DNA of 64,000 nucleotides from Iris pallida (taxonomy: Eukaryota > Streptophyta > Magnoliopsida > Asparagales > Iridaceae). How positions within the stretch are numbered: the first letter of the stretch is position 1; every line of letters begins with the position of its first letter. Of the stretch, positions 22,607 through 34,622 are shown piece after piece. A program made the position numbers and the translations under genes. The notes beneath the pieces are model-generated. The model searched no databases and had not been told where the DNA came from. It was given only the letters and a program-made list of their open reading frames with translations. The stretch lies in assembly GCA_029216955.1 (NCBI GenBank), contig JANAVB010006999.1:1908431-1972430 (forward strand), in the 5' to 3' direction.

Positions 22607-23658
22607 TGTTGGCCCATTGGTCATATGGTCAACCTGATTTTAATAATTGATCAAACTCTGTCTGGATATACGAAGCTAGTCGGGACATCTCGGATTCTTG
22701 GACATGATCAAGATTGGCTATCCACTCCATTCAAGACCGAAGATCTGTTTGCCTACTCGAGTCTGTAATTCCTTATGCAATATATTTTTTATTTTATTTG
22801 AGTCTAGGAATATGTTGTACACCGAGTCGTACTGGCAAATAGGCTATCCCTAAATGAGTTCAAAATATTTTTAAACTGACCTCTCAAAAAGGTTTTCAAA
22901 AAGGTTTTCAAAAATCACCAAAAAGCTTTTTCAAAACCCTAACTAAACCCTGACTTAACCCTGACAGAACTCGGACCGAGTTCGGCCAGAGTTCGGTTGG
23001 TGGCCGTTGTGATTTTGAATCCTTGGAACTTGGTCCTCCTGCAGTTGCGAATTTGACCGAGATTTGCTCAAAGAGTTCTGCCCGAATTCTGTCCGAATTC
23101 TGACAGAAGTCTGCCTTTGGAACTCCTATAAATAGAGAAGGATTTTGATCATTTCAATTCACTCATTCACTTTCAATCTTCTCTCTATCTAAAGCTTTCT
23201 GTCTTCCAAAGAGTTTTCTAGAGCTTTCAATTTCAGATCCCAAGCCAGTTACAATCCTCTAGTCAATTTGCCAGTGCGGTACGGTCTAGAAGTTTCTAAG
23301 AGATTGTAATAAGAAGGCTTGAGTGAAGAATACCTTTTCACATTTGAAGTTGGACGAGTTCTTCGTATCAAAGCTCGCATTGTAGAAGTTGCAAGGACTT
23401 CGTAAGAAAACTTGCAGTTTTTCCAATAGTGGATTCAACTGGTAGCAAAAGTTCTACCGACTGGATTAGTCCTCAACAGAGGGATACCAGTATACATCGC
23501 TGTCTTTGCGTTTGCTCTCTTAACTCTGTCTTTACTTTATTTCAGTTGTGATTAATATTCTGTGATTGTGCTGCTAATATTTTTAATTAGCATTATTCCG
23601 CTGCCAACTCTATTCACCCCCCCTCTAGAGTATTACACTTTACTATTTCGTTCCTACA
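22607..23658 (+). repeat. SIRE 3' LTR
   Basis: TGTTGGCCCA to TTCCTACA, followed by the GATGG duplication. It has an intact TATA box TATAAATAG at 23127-23135, with transcription expected about 30 bp downstream. Confidence 0.95.
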
Positions 23659-23663
23659 GATGG

Positions 23664-24092
23664 TGCCCTAGTATGATGGAATGGAATATCAGTGTGGATG
23701 TTACTTGAGTATCATAGATTAGATAGAGGGAGCTAGGACACCTGTAACGTAGCACCGTGCCCCGCACCATCAGAGGAATATATCCCATAGGGGCAGGACT
23801 TTTACGTTGACAGTCGAGTAGACCGACGCTATGGGTGACGGGTTAGCAGGTCTATCTTTTCTGTCCTTCTTTTCATCTTGTTGTGTGATTCCATTAGTAC
23901 CTGTCAGGATATTTCTTGTGATATGCTAGATAGTGTAGTTACCCTGTTCGAGAATATGATATCACGACCAGTTGGACCAAATTGTATATTTTTAGATATA
24001 GAATTTGTTGACCTTGATTGTTGGGAGCTTAACATAGAAGGAGTACGACCATATTGATTTCGAGGACAAAATTTTTCTAAGGAGGGTAGATT
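23664..24092 (+). other. LARD-2 internal region, right part, with polypurine block
   Basis: Non-coding. It ends CGAGGACAAAATTTTTCTAA then GGAGGGTAGATT directly before the 3' LTR (24093). This is the polypurine priming block for plus-strand DNA, and it matches the equivalent positions in LARD-1 (5723-5754) and the Tekay element (47386-47409). Confidence 0.75.
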
Positions 24093-27000
24093 TATAACCA
24101 CCACTTTTCTAAGATGAGGGTAATTTTAAACTTTTGTAAAATTGATTATTTAATAATAGGTTTAAATCATGTTATTGATTTATAGGTAAATTTTGATTAT
24201 TTTAATATCATTAAATTAGTGTTTCGTGATTTTGTTCTTTGGCTAGTGTAACCTTAGAGCTGCTTAGCCTAGAGACTAACCATGACCATGGAGGTCTAAC
24301 CCATGTGATTAGATTAGCTAATTACTACATTTTAGGCTAAGGACATTTTGGTCATTTTGTGACTTTTGAATTATTTAGAATTTTGATTAATTGGTAAATT
24401 TTATATTATTTTAATAATATTTAAATTAATATATTATGATTTTGGTCATTTGTCATATTTTAATATTTTGGAAATTTTTATATTTTAATATTAACTTTAC
24501 GGGATTTGTTTAGTCGGGTTTGAGTTTCGTTTCGTTCCGACTTGTGTTAGTGACCCTGGTAGCTTAGACTCTAGACGGAACCCCAAGATTAGTTAGTCAT
24601 GGCCCACAAATCCCACTAATTAAGTTAGTAAGTTTAGACTAATCCCACTTGTTAGATTGGTTAAGTTAGAGGCTTAAATTTAACCATTTTGATCCCAAAC
24701 TTGAACCTAGCTTAAAATTAACCAAGAGAACTAGTTGAGGCCTTAATGGGCTTTCCTCCAAGGCCCAATAGGGTTTAAGCACTATAGGTAGGTTAGCCTC
24801 CTTTTATTTCATTTCATTCTATCTTGCCTCTTTTCCTTCACAAAGTGTTCTTTCCCAAATTAGAGAGCTTTCCTCTTTGATTTGATCTCCAAATCTCTTC
24901 ATTCCTCCACCAAAACTTCCATCCGACCATCTCATACTACCAAGGAAGGGTGCTAGCAAAGATTTGGAGCAAAGTGCAAGGAGGAGTGTCCATTTTGGAA
25001 GGATCTTCGTATCAGAGCCGTGTCCTTGAGAGTATATATCATTGGGATCCCACTCCCAATAGATAAAACCAACCCTCTAAATTGATTTCCTATTCATATT
25101 AGTTAGTTTTGAATCCATAGGATCCACCCTCATGCATCTACGCCCTTTAGATTCAAGTTTGAGGCCATTTGGAGCTCTCTTGAGGATTTTAAATATGCGT
25201 TTTGTGTCCTACTTGATAGATCCCAAATTAGGACACCCCATGTGTTTCGTTTATTGCCTAATATGATTAATTGTGTTTTAATTTCAGTTTTAGAATGGTT
25301 AGAGAGTGGATCGATCTTAGTTAGGATGGTTAGAATGAATTTCATTTGGATACCTATGTTGGCATCCAAGTATCTTGGCCTACATGTGTTTCTTTTGTCC
25401 AAAACAACCCAAATTCGTCATAATATTCATCTACGTTTTTAGTAGCCACAACTTAGAAATATTATAACTTTTAGCTTAGAACTCCGATTAACCTTCCATT
25501 TTTTTAAAGAACCGTATCGAAGTTAGCTTTCCAAATATATATATTAATAGGTCAAATGTATTCTAGAACTTTCTGTAAAATTGTTTGAGTGTCAGCTGTA
25601 CGAAAGACAAATGCGTTTCGGTGTTCTCGCGATTCCGGGAGCTTCCGGACACGAAAATACGATCCGTTTGAAGTTTCGAAAAGCTAATATGAAGGGCTAC
25701 AACATAATTTAATCCTAGAATTTAGTGAAGGCCCAATTGGTACAGTATTGATTTTAAGTAGAAGAGTGACTATACGACATAGACATTTTGTGTAACCTAT
25801 GAGCTTATGTAGTATAGATATTAAGTGAATGTAGGTATCATAGAGTATATGTATGATATAGTACATATATATTTTATTGTTAGCTAATATTTGTTAGTAT
25901 GAGTGTTAGTTAGGTAGTAGAGGTTATATTTTGTTAGATATTTGATATGTTGTTAGATAGTTTGATGTTAGATATCTAGTATGTTATATATTGATATGTT
26001 AGTAGGTTATGTTAGTTCTAGATATTGGTATGTTAGTAAGTTAGTCTTTATAGGTTATATGTTAGATATTAGTTAAGATGTTATGTTAGTATATTAGATA
26101 GTTAGTTAATTAGATAATTGAGGGGTATCTTGGTATCTCATGATACCAAGTTAGTATCTTAAGGTAAATATAAAATTGCCTTTACCTTCAAGGTAAATGA
26201 TTAGTTTACCTTATGACCAAGGTTGATATGGTATCCTAGTGTTAGTGAGTTAGTGAATTAAGGATACGGTTTAGATTATTGATATAGAGTTGTAGTTGGA
26301 TAGTAGATAGGTAATAAGTTAGAAAAGTTAAATGGTATGATATGAGATAAGTTATGATATGAGTTAGATAGTAGGAAATAGAAATATGTTAGTATCCTAG
26401 ATAAGTTAGAGTGTGTGTTAGTGTCTAGAATATGATACCAAGTGGTAACTTGGTTAGAGTACTAGTTAGAGTTTAGTAGAGTGGTATTTTGAGGATACCA
26501 ATATGGTATCTCAAAGTTACCATTTACCTTAATGTAATTAAATATTTACTTTATTAGCAAGTGAGATATCAAGATACCATGGTACAGTATCGAGATACTA
26601 AGATAGGGTTAGAATACCTTGGTAGGGTATTGGGGGTTACGTAGAGTGAGGGTAAAGTTGGTTAAGGTGTTGGTTAGAGGCTAAGGTAACGGTTTTACCT
26701 TGGTAAGGTAATGGGGTAAGAGTTAAGGTAATATCCTATATTTAAGATGAGATAACATGATTAAGATATGGTTAGAATTAGGATAGCTTGGTTGATAATA
26801 GTTAGGAATAGAGTAAATGACTTAGGCTTGACCCCGTTTGACCATGGTTGACTGTTTTGTCTAAAAGTCAACCAAAAGTCAACATTTAGCCTAGAAATGA
26901 CTAGAACTTGACCGGACTTGACCGGAGTTGACCAGTTGACCAAAAGTCAACTGTTTGTCAATATTAGTCTAGTTTGACCTAGAGTTGACCAAAGTTGACC

Positions 27001-27421
27001 AGTTGACCAAAAGTCAACTGTAAGTCAACCTTTGACCCAGTTTGACCTAGTTTGATTTGGTTTGACTTTTTTTTTGACTTAGTTTGACTTAGTTTGACCT
27101 AGATTGACTTAGAATCATGTAGTTGCATTATAGACTTCCTTTATTACATATTTGAACACATCATAACCTATATTACTTTATTTAGGACATTGTGACTCAG
27201 GTTCAAACGTTTATTTCCATCAGTTGCATAGGGTATCAGGCGAGTACATTCTCTGATAGTTCTTTCATTTACTTATCGATTTCTGTATTCAGTTCTAGTT
27301 AGTTTATTTAATTCTCTGTTACCAGTACGGATTGATATTACTGGATCCATTTTATGTGGCACACTTACCCTACTTGTCTAGCCTCTATTACAAGAATTAT
27401 GACTCGAATCATACAAGAATC
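24093..27421 (+). repeat. 3' LTR of LARD-2, first part
   Basis: It aligns with 10470 to about 13825 of the 5' LTR, including the leader, GGTATC-rich and TTGAC regions. It breaks at AAGAATC, where the Tat-like element inserted, and continues at 58675. Confidence 0.92.
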
Positions 27422-27749
27422 TGTTTGCCATTAAAATTATGTTATTATAAATTTTAATACAAACAGAACAGTATTACAATGTAGGACTTAGATGTAGTCC
27501 TAGGAGTACACTTTTGTTTATCTGGGTCCTTTGTGCCGATGGAGCGAGTGGTAATGCGTTGACTCCGTTGACGATCTGACGACGGTTTTCGGTTCTCTAA
27601 AGGTTTGGATTGCTCTGGGTGTTGGAGTTTGCTGAGAGGAGGAAGACGTTGAGTGTCTGTATCTGCCTCTCTGTGTATGCTCGTAGGTCTGCCTCTGTAT
27701 ATGTATGTCGGTGCTTATCTGATGTGTGTGGAAGAAGAAAATGATCCCT

Positions 27750-27759
27750 CTATTTATAG
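27750..27759 (-). promoter_or_regulatory. TATA box of LTR A (sense promoter)
   Basis: CTATAAATAG on the minus strand; the same site is at 54482-54491 (LTR B) and 56782-56791 (LTR C). It lies about 330 bp from the U5 end, a normal place for an LTR promoter. Confidence 0.7.
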
Positions 27760-28523
27760 TCTTGCAGGTTGGCTGCTCATGCGCGCATATGTAGGATGCG
27801 CCTGTTTGTCGGGATGCCACATGGTGATTGCTGATGGAGGCGCATGGATGATGCGCTCTATTTGAGGAGTTGAACCCTTTCTATTGCCTTTGTGGATTGC
27901 GGCTTAGCTGACACGTAGCAATAGGGAGGATCTTTCAGTTGCTGAGATCTTTGGATGATTAGTACCCCTTCATAGGCTGAATCAAGTCGAAGGACATGTG
28001 TCGTAGGTCCATGGCTCGAAGATCTCGGATTTGGTGGGGAGTGATCTGATAGGATGCGCCTGGGACTGGGCGCATGAGGAGACTTTGGCTCATAACCTTT
28101 AGGAGTCACGAACCAGTCGAGGCGCATGATGATGCTGACGTTGGTGACGCTTCGTCTTCTGAGAAAGCTGTCAACTGTTCAGTCCTCGGGGGATGTGCTG
28201 CCAACTCTGTCGGTCTTCAGCATTTAATGTTCTTTGACAGGTGATAGGCTATTGAGTGGGCGCATCGATCGGCGTTCTACTAGGCGCATGGGGGCGCAAC
28301 CTCGTAAGGCGCTTGGTGTTGAGGGGCACATCTGTATGATGTGCGGTCTGACCGGCACATCCGTTTGCTATTGGCCCGACTGTTACGTTCTTCGAGTGCT
28401 TTTAAATAGCCATTTTTGACTTGGCTGAATTCGAAGCGTCAGGTTCATCACCATTTAATACAAATTCATTGCACGGGATTCGGAGAGCCAGCTACTTGGC
28501 GCATGGGTTTGATTTGCTCGGCC

Positions 28524-28530
28524 TATAAAT
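28524..28530 (+). promoter_or_regulatory. TATA box on the antisense strand of LTR A
   Basis: GGCCTATAAATAGTGG on the plus strand, 54 bp before the ATG of an LTR ORF at 28578. Copies lie at about 55445 and 57674. Its direction is toward the antisense gene at 29900. Confidence 0.5.
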
Positions 28531-28577
28531 AGTGGAATGGAGAGGGTTTGCTTCTCGTTCTCTTACGTCCTCCCGAA

Positions 28578-28931
28578 ATGAACTTGTTTGTCCGAGCACA
28601 TTCTATTGACGAGATGTTCCCGAAGGTGAAGATGCGACGCATTGTCTTTATTGATGCACTTGAAGGTGACTGTTATATCCAAAAGTTGGAGTCGAGGGCT
28701 TCTGAGACAGGCAGAAGGTGTCTGTTGCATCCAAAGATCAGGATGCTCGAGCCTCGTCTCCGTTATGTTGGAAGAGTCGCAGATGGAAATTGCGGTGGTG
28801 CATCTTTGGAGGCTCTTTCTTCTGTCAGAGTGGGTGTTGCCCATTCTGGTTGTGTTGAAAGCTGCTCCTTTAGCCGTGTTTCGATTGCGGTCTTCCTTGG
28901 TCTTTGGAGGCTCTTTCGAAGCTTTCTTTAG
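28578..28931 (+). other. Antisense ORF in LTR A, unknown product
   Basis: Open for 117 codons from the ATG at 28578. It begins MNLFVRAHSIDEMFPKVKM and continues through RRIVFIDALEGDCYIQKLE. It is preceded by a good plus-strand TATA box, but an upstream out-of-frame ATG (28538) ends within the first codons. The same start and first 75 codons are open in LTRs B and C, with only conservative differences. I recognise no domain. It may be a real short gene carried in the LTR, an uncaptured exon fragment, or chance conservation between recent copies. Confidence 0.3.
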
Positions 28932-29185
28932 CCGCAGGTTGATTTGCAGTACTCTCCTCTTCCTTGGGTTGGAGAGCTCCTCCTCCAGCTAGGGGGTTGA
29001 TTGCCCACCCTACATTCTGCTCAGTAAGTCAAAGTCATATGCTAAGACTTCACGATGCACATAACTGAGACTCTCGAAGAGCTGCACCTGACTGGAGGAT
29101 GCGCCTAACTGAGACGTTGAAGGATGCGTGTGACTGAGACGCTGAAGGAATGCACATAACTGAGGATGCACATAACTGAGCGACT

Positions 29186-29300
29186 GAAGGGATGCGCCTG
29201 GCTGAGAGCGCATGGCAAGATGCACCTGGCTGAGAGCGCATGGCGAGATGCGCCTGTTTGAGAGCACATGGCGAGATGCACCTGTTTGAGAGCGCATGGT
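29186..29300. repeat. 28-bp tandem repeat with GCGCATGG in LTR A
   Basis: About four copies of a unit combining GAGATGCGCCTG(T/G) and (T/G)GAGAGCGCATGGC. Copies are also in LTR B (about 56065-56180) and LTR C (about 58340-58455). Each unit holds GCGCAT and its reverse complement ATGCGC. Confidence 0.85.
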
Positions 29301-29520
29301 GGTTGTTGCGCCTAGTTGTAGACTTAGGGTCTTTTCTTTGTAGAAATTCTCCTTTGTACAGCTCTTTTTTAGACATATAATAGACTTTTATATGAAATAA
29401 AAATCCTCTTTCAATGTCTATATTTTTGCTTTGCTATGCCAAGTACTTCATCTGAGCTCCCTGGCGCATGTGATGTTTAGGCGCATAGCATTTTTGGTCC
29501 TGAAATTCCATGCTTCTACA

Positions 29521-29535
29521 AGACCCCCTTCAAAG
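29521..29535 (-). promoter_or_regulatory. Polypurine tract of the Tat-like element
   Basis: CTTTGAAGGGGGTCT on the minus strand, directly before the LTR A start (TGTAGAAGC). It is the expected primer for plus-strand DNA synthesis. Confidence 0.8.
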
Positions 29536-29791
29536 TTTTCAAAACTTTTCGTCAAGTTTTGGAATACTTTAAATAAGAAGCATGGTGGTCGGCGCATGAC
29601 TGTTCGAGTGCATGGATACTCCACGCATCAATGATGGGGTGCATGCTCCTCTCAGTTAATGTAGATGATAACGCTTCGATAACCAAGAAGATTAATGATG
29701 ATCTTTTTAGATTTATTTGCAGTCATCTCCTCACAGAACCCGAAGCGGCGGCTGAGGTCACACCTCATCGGTTCACGCATGCGATTGAGCC

Positions 29792-29799
29792 TATAAATA
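29792..29799 (+). promoter_or_regulatory. TATA box of the antisense gene
   Basis: GCCTATAAATAGGCG, with an 11-bp CCTATAAATAGG palindrome-like context. A (GA)n run and a pyrimidine-rich leader follow, with an ATG at 29900. The spacing suits a plant pol II promoter. Confidence 0.6.
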
Positions 29800-29899
29800 G
29801 GCGTGAGATGGAGAGAGAGAGAGAGAGAGTTCTTCCTCTCTTTGCTTTCTTTTTTTAGAGTTCTTTTGAAAAAAAACCCTAACTTTTTTTCTTCAAGCA

Positions 29900-32800
29900 A
29901 TGGCTCCCAAGACTCCTCGCGGCGGTGCTGGAAAGAAAAGGAGCCTGTGGAGTTCGTCGAGGAGGACGCTCCTATCACCATTGTGACTCTGGCCGACGTT
30001 CGGCCTGCGATAACGGGTGGGTGTTGTCTTTCAATCTTTTTAGACGAGTCTGGAGCACCTGGCGGCGTGTTCTAACTCTTCATCGCCGACGCGCATGGAC
30101 TTCTGTCCCGATGATGCCCCGAGGCTATTCCGCCGACGCACATGGGTTTAGGCCCTGATTATGCGCCGAGGTTTTACTGCTAACGTGTATGGGTTTACAC
30201 CCTGATGATGCGCCGAAGCTTCACTGCTAACGCGCATGGGTTTACACACGGATGATGTGCCGAAGCTTCACTGCTGATGCGCATGGGTTTAGACCCTGGT
30301 GATGCGCTGAAGCCTCACTGCTGACGCGCATGGCTTTAGACCCTGATCATGCGCCTGGCTGCTTTGACACACTTTGTCTTCTTAAAGCTTCTTGCCTGAC
30401 TTTGCTTTTGCTGTGTCAGTATCGATGACTATCCCTTTGCTGAATGAAGTCCTTCTGGACGCTTCTCTTTGTTAAATGGGAGTTGATTTCGATGAGGAGG
30501 TTATTAATCCCACGAAGGCTGCTATCCTACTGAATCAGCCTTCCGAGAGAATGCTGCAAATCTAGAATCAGTCGCCTGTTTTCCTTCAGAGTATGATGGA
30601 GAGCGGCAAACTGGAATCTGTTGAGTTCGAGGATGTGACCTTCTTGAAACCTGCCTTTCTGTTCGGTGACCGACTGACCTCCACCGAGTCGAAGATATTG
30701 AAGATCAAAGAAGACTGGTTCTTCTCTGCGAAGGGCATGGTTCTGTACTTGTGACAACTTGAACACCATTTGTCGCTGACTGCCTTCTACCGTTTAGCTT
30801 CCAAGAGAAGGATGTCATGGGAACTTACTCCTTCTCAAGGAGGAGCAGTGGAGGGTATTCTTTCGATTGATGTTACCTCGAATCAAAGGGATACCTTGGC
30901 TGCCTCGCGAGCCGGTCCCTCGTTCAGTTGCCGAACTTTGCGTCATGGGAGCCTTTATAGTGAGGCCCCTAATGACACCTTTGCCCTTAGTTCTTCGACC
31001 TTTGCAAATCGGATGCTAATATCGAAGGTTATGTATCCGAAAGGTGGCTTTAGGGTTGAAGGTTGGTGCCACCACGTACTGAAGTGGGACGAGTTGACCC
31101 TTTGGGTGTTATCGAAGTTCAAGGCTGAGCTTAAAGAGATTGGGCTGACGGCCGCTATCCGTGCCACACAGGCCGGCGTGGATCTCAACAAGCATATGTT
31201 TCTTGCACTCTTGGAAACGTTCAATACCCAGACTGGTACTTTCTTTACTCCAGTAGGGGAGTTGGGACTGGCCCTTCATGAGATGTACGAGGTGTCCAAG
31301 CTTCCCTGGGGCTCAGAACCGTACAAGGAATATTTTTCCTCCAACGAAGAGATCGTCGTTCTGGAAAAGAAGGATCCGGAGATGATGGCTGTTTTCAAAG
31401 AGGTGGCAAGCAATCATTATCTGATGCAACGGAAGGACAAAGGCAAGTCTCAGCCTCATGTAACAGCTTGGACGGATTACGTCTTCAAGCAGGATTTGGC
31501 GGACTCTTCAAAGATCCGGTTTACGACTCCGCAGGGGCTGAAACCCGCGGAAGTAACTTCCGAAATAAGCCGACTAGACGAGAGGGCCCCCAGTTCAAAT
31601 GAGAGTGGCGAAAGTGCGTACAGCTGTTTCTGGCACTGTGTGCACCGGATGTCGTCCCAGGCAGTATTGACTGCATACCTGATGATATGGCTCCGGGATT
31701 GTGTGTTCTCGGGCGGATCAGGTTCTGTAGAGAGGGTAAACCGGAACCTCATTTTGCCAGCAGTGAAATTGGTTTTTGGTCGCCTTTTGGCTCTCCTTCC
31801 CGCGATGGTCTGGAACCTGTTGCGTGGTTTGAGGACCTTCGCTGATGATGTGATCCATGGGAGAGGGAGGAATGACAACTTTCCCCGGGCTGAGCTACCA
31901 TTCCATTATATGATGGGATGGTTGATTCTGCATCACCCGAACGTGATGAGTCCAGGCCCTGAAGTGGATCACGTTAAAGGTGACGACTTTATCTGCCGCT
32001 TCTACAAGAGGAAGTGGTTGCACACCGGCGTCCCCGTCTGCAGGAGAGTCTTGTCTTATCTTCAGGGGTAGGAGATCGTCAAGGTCAGTCCTATCTTCAA
32101 AGATTTCGAGGCTGACCAAGATTTGGAAGACTCTGGTGAGGATGCGATCACTCTGCTGAAATGGGGATTTTGTTGGTTATAGAGTATTCGGCCTTCCCAT
32201 TTGGTCTACCGCAACCAAAATAAGTGTTATCTGGAGCCATATCTGCCAAGCCGATTTGCTCGCCAGTTTGGTTACACCCAGCTAATGTTACGGAATCCCA
32301 GTAACAGTCTAGGGTTTGCTGGGAGTTTACTGGATGGAGCCCGGGGTTGGCAATATTACAATGCCGGGTGCACTGGTGTTCGTTTTAATACGCCAGTTCG
32401 TAATCCTCGGCCACAGATCTTATATTGGGCCGTTAAGCTGTATTGTACCATGAATACTGTGTCTCCTGATTATGATAGGGAGACCAGTTTCATTGTTGGA
32501 ACTCAGCTAGAGGCTACGAAGAACATGTTGATGGCGGCTCGGTCATATCGTCCACCAGACTTGGCGGGATATCGGGCTGCTGCTGCAGCATCAACGGAAG
32601 ATATTCGGGAAGATCCCCCTGCTGGAAAGAGGCGGGCTGACGCAGAAGCCGGTTCGCCTGTACCAAAAAGGCCAAGAAAAATGATGACTCCAAAGGCTAC
32701 AGGAGTGCCGCCTGTAACGCTAATGGAATCGGTTCCTGCTGAGGTAAAGACATTTTCCATAATCCGGCTCCTTCTGTCATTTTTGTGACATATGCTTTCT

Positions 32801-34431
32801 TTTTGTAGAAACCGTTGAAGAAGAAGACCCGGGTTTTGAAATAGGGTATCAGTATACCGAAGGAGGTGGCAAGCTCTTCTGATGAGCGCATTCCTCCGAT
32901 TGTAATGTCCCCTGTGTAGGAGAATCCTGACAATATTGTTCCAGCAGAGATTTCAGTATCTCCAGATTATGTTAGAAGGGAAGCTGAGGTTGAAGCAGTT
33001 CCCGAGATGGTGCAAGCCGTCGTGGGGGCCTTTGACATTGAGGGTCCAGCAGAGACGGGGCTTCCAGATGAGGAAGTGGATTGGAGTTCGTCGTCTTCAT
33101 ATGACGTTCCTCCAGAGATGCATGAGCCTGTTACGGGGGCAATAGACGTGATTAAAACAGAGGAGAGGGTTGATTCCCCTCCTTGTCATGATGAGGGGAG
33201 GTCGACTGCAGTGTTGCCGAGCCCTAACCCAGACTCAGCAGCGGAGGCTGAGGTGGCTACCGACCGGGAGGTAGCGACAGATTCTATCCCTGCGGAGGGA
33301 TTTGATAGTGAAAATGAGACCCGTTCGCCGATCCTGACTCCAAGGGAGCCGAGTCAGGAGACAAGTGCTGATCTCGCTGCTCTGCCGGAGGGGGAATGGC
33401 TCGTACAGCCTGCGGATAGTATGTTGGGGATGGATGAGGTAGCCGCTGACGTCGATGGTCCCTCCGTGGTTGAGAAGGGTAAGGGTTTGCCGGAACCCTC
33501 TGTTGCTTCTTCTACCTGGGGCACAATATCGACACATCTCTCGGCTCCTTTTGTTTTTTTGGCTCCTCGGGCTAGCAGTCAAGCCCCTACTGAGGAAGAG
33601 TCTGTTGATGTCGAGGTTTCAGCCTCGAAGACTGAAGCCGGCGGGCCTTCTTCTGGTCCGCTGTCTAGAGCAGCTCCTCCAACTCCTGCTATAACGCCAC
33701 AGGTGCTGGCAGATGCAGATGAGTATATGACGTTTATTATTGAGGTGGTGTATAAAATGCTGCAAAGGGGCGTATCGACAGTGATGGATGCCAACGGGAG
33801 TTTTGCGACGGCAAAAACCCTGGCACTCCCTCACATCAATCTGATACATTCCCACCAGGGCCATGATCATATGGCCAAGATTCTGGAGGCCTCAGTGGCT
33901 GAGCTGGACCAGTTGCTTTTCGAATTTCAGCGTATCCAGCGAAATGATCTCTCCGTCCTGATAGACACGAAAAAGGAGAAGTTGATCGCTGAGACTGAGT
34001 CCTCTTACCAGGCCACCGTGGGTGTCTAGGAACGCGAGGTGGCTGAAACTGAGGCTGCGATGGAGAGGTTATCTCAGTCCATGCAGGAAAAGGTAGAGTT
34101 ACGAGCTGCGTTGGACGCCAGTATAGCGGAGGTTGATGCCAAGATTCGCCTCCTTGAAGACCAGCGGGCCCAACTCTTATTAGATGCTGAGCGAGTCCAG
34201 GCTGAACATGTAGCATCTAAGGAGAAGGAAGCGGCTTTCACCCGTCAGGCTCTTTTCCTGGCTCAGCAGCGACGACAGTTAGACGAAAAGCATGAGGATG
34301 ACACTTCTCCTGAGGCCATAGAGAGGATGCGTCAAGAAGCCGAACGCCGGGTCCTGGCGACCGTAGAGACTCGGGCGACAGACTTGAAGCGTCGGATTGA
34401 AGAGCTTTCGGCCAACCCCGGGGATGTTTAG
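29900..34431 (+). pseudogene. Antisense spliced gene with plant-mobile-domain-like region and coiled coil, decayed
   Basis: It lies opposite to gag-pol. Exon 1 starts MAPKTPRGGAGKK (29900), shifts frame once, and ends ACG-G before GTGGGT. Intron 1 is 30017-30419; its phase joins G to TA so that the frame continues. Exon 2 runs to 32743, intron 2 is 32744-32808 (GTAAAG to TTTTTGTAG, phase 0), and exon 3 ends at a TAG at 34429. All parts after exon 1 stay in one frame, broken only by stops (for example near 30563, 30752, 32069 and 34027). The middle resembles the plant mobile domain: LNKHMFLALLETFNTQTGTF, GELGLALHEMYEVSKLPWG and YLPSRFARQFGYTQ. The C-terminus (33880-34431) is a long charged coiled coil. 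Extra, sometimes antisense, ORFs are known in Tat elements, some with a domain otherwise found with DNA transposons. The function is unknown. Confidence 0.65.
30087..30359. repeat. 47-bp minisatellite in intron 1 of the antisense gene
   Basis: Nearly six copies of a 47-bp unit of the form ACGCGCATGGGTTTACACCC then TGATGATGCGCCGAAGC and TTCACTGCT. Each unit carries one GCGCATG and one ATGCGC. It lies wholly inside the inferred intron 1. Confidence 0.85.
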
Positions 34432-34496
34432 GGATTGTAATCTCTTCTTTTTGTATAATTTGCAACTCTTGCTAGGGGTGTAATCCTTTATTTTTG

Positions 34497-34502
34497 AATA
34501 AA
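34497..34502 (+). terminator. AATAAA polyadenylation signal of the antisense gene
   Basis: AATAAA about 65 bp after the stop at 34431, preceded by TTGTATAATTTG-type T-rich sequence, as in plant 3' ends. Confidence 0.5.
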
Positions 34503-34622
34503 GAATACAGAGTTTTTGTGGTGTGTTCATTTTTACTGTCAGAAACTTGATGATTTGTGTGGACCTATTATCTTTTGCGCACCTTGGTTTTTAGGTACAT
34601 ATAATAAGTTCGAGATAACCGA

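Larger units (their letters stand above)
15540..23658 (+). mobile_element. SIRE-lineage Ty1/copia retrotransposon (complete, inactive)
   Basis: Two LTRs of 1053 and 1052 bp flank 6 kb of gag-pol. The target duplication is a perfect GATGG (15535-15539 and 23659-23663). The primer site is TGGTATCAGAGC at 16595-16606 and the polypurine tract AAAATGGGGGAGA is at 22593-22605. By eye the LTRs differ at about twenty positions, so the insertion is moderately recent. Lineage comes from the long Gag with two zinc knuckles, the RT segment FEMSMMGELKFFLGLQIKQ and the RNase H tail, all SIRE-like. In-frame stops and a frame change inactivate it. Confidence 0.93.
27422..29520 (-). repeat. Tat-like 3' LTR (LTR A)
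   Basis: On plus coordinates it starts TGTTTGCC and ends TTCTACA. On the minus strand it therefore runs TGTAGAAGC to GGCAAACA. A minus-strand TATA box (CTATAAATAG) is at 27759-27750, so RNA would start near 27725 and U5 would run to 27422. U3 holds a 28-bp tandem array of GAGATGCGCCTG and GAGAGCGCATGG (about 29186-29300) and many GCGCATG motifs. Relative to LTRs B and C it lacks 120-170 bp after 28110. Confidence 0.93.

Noticed and set aside
28563..28844. Minus-strand ORF opposite the LTR antisense ORF (also 57713-57994)
   Set aside because: It is the complement of the better-supported plus-strand frame and has no promoter in position.
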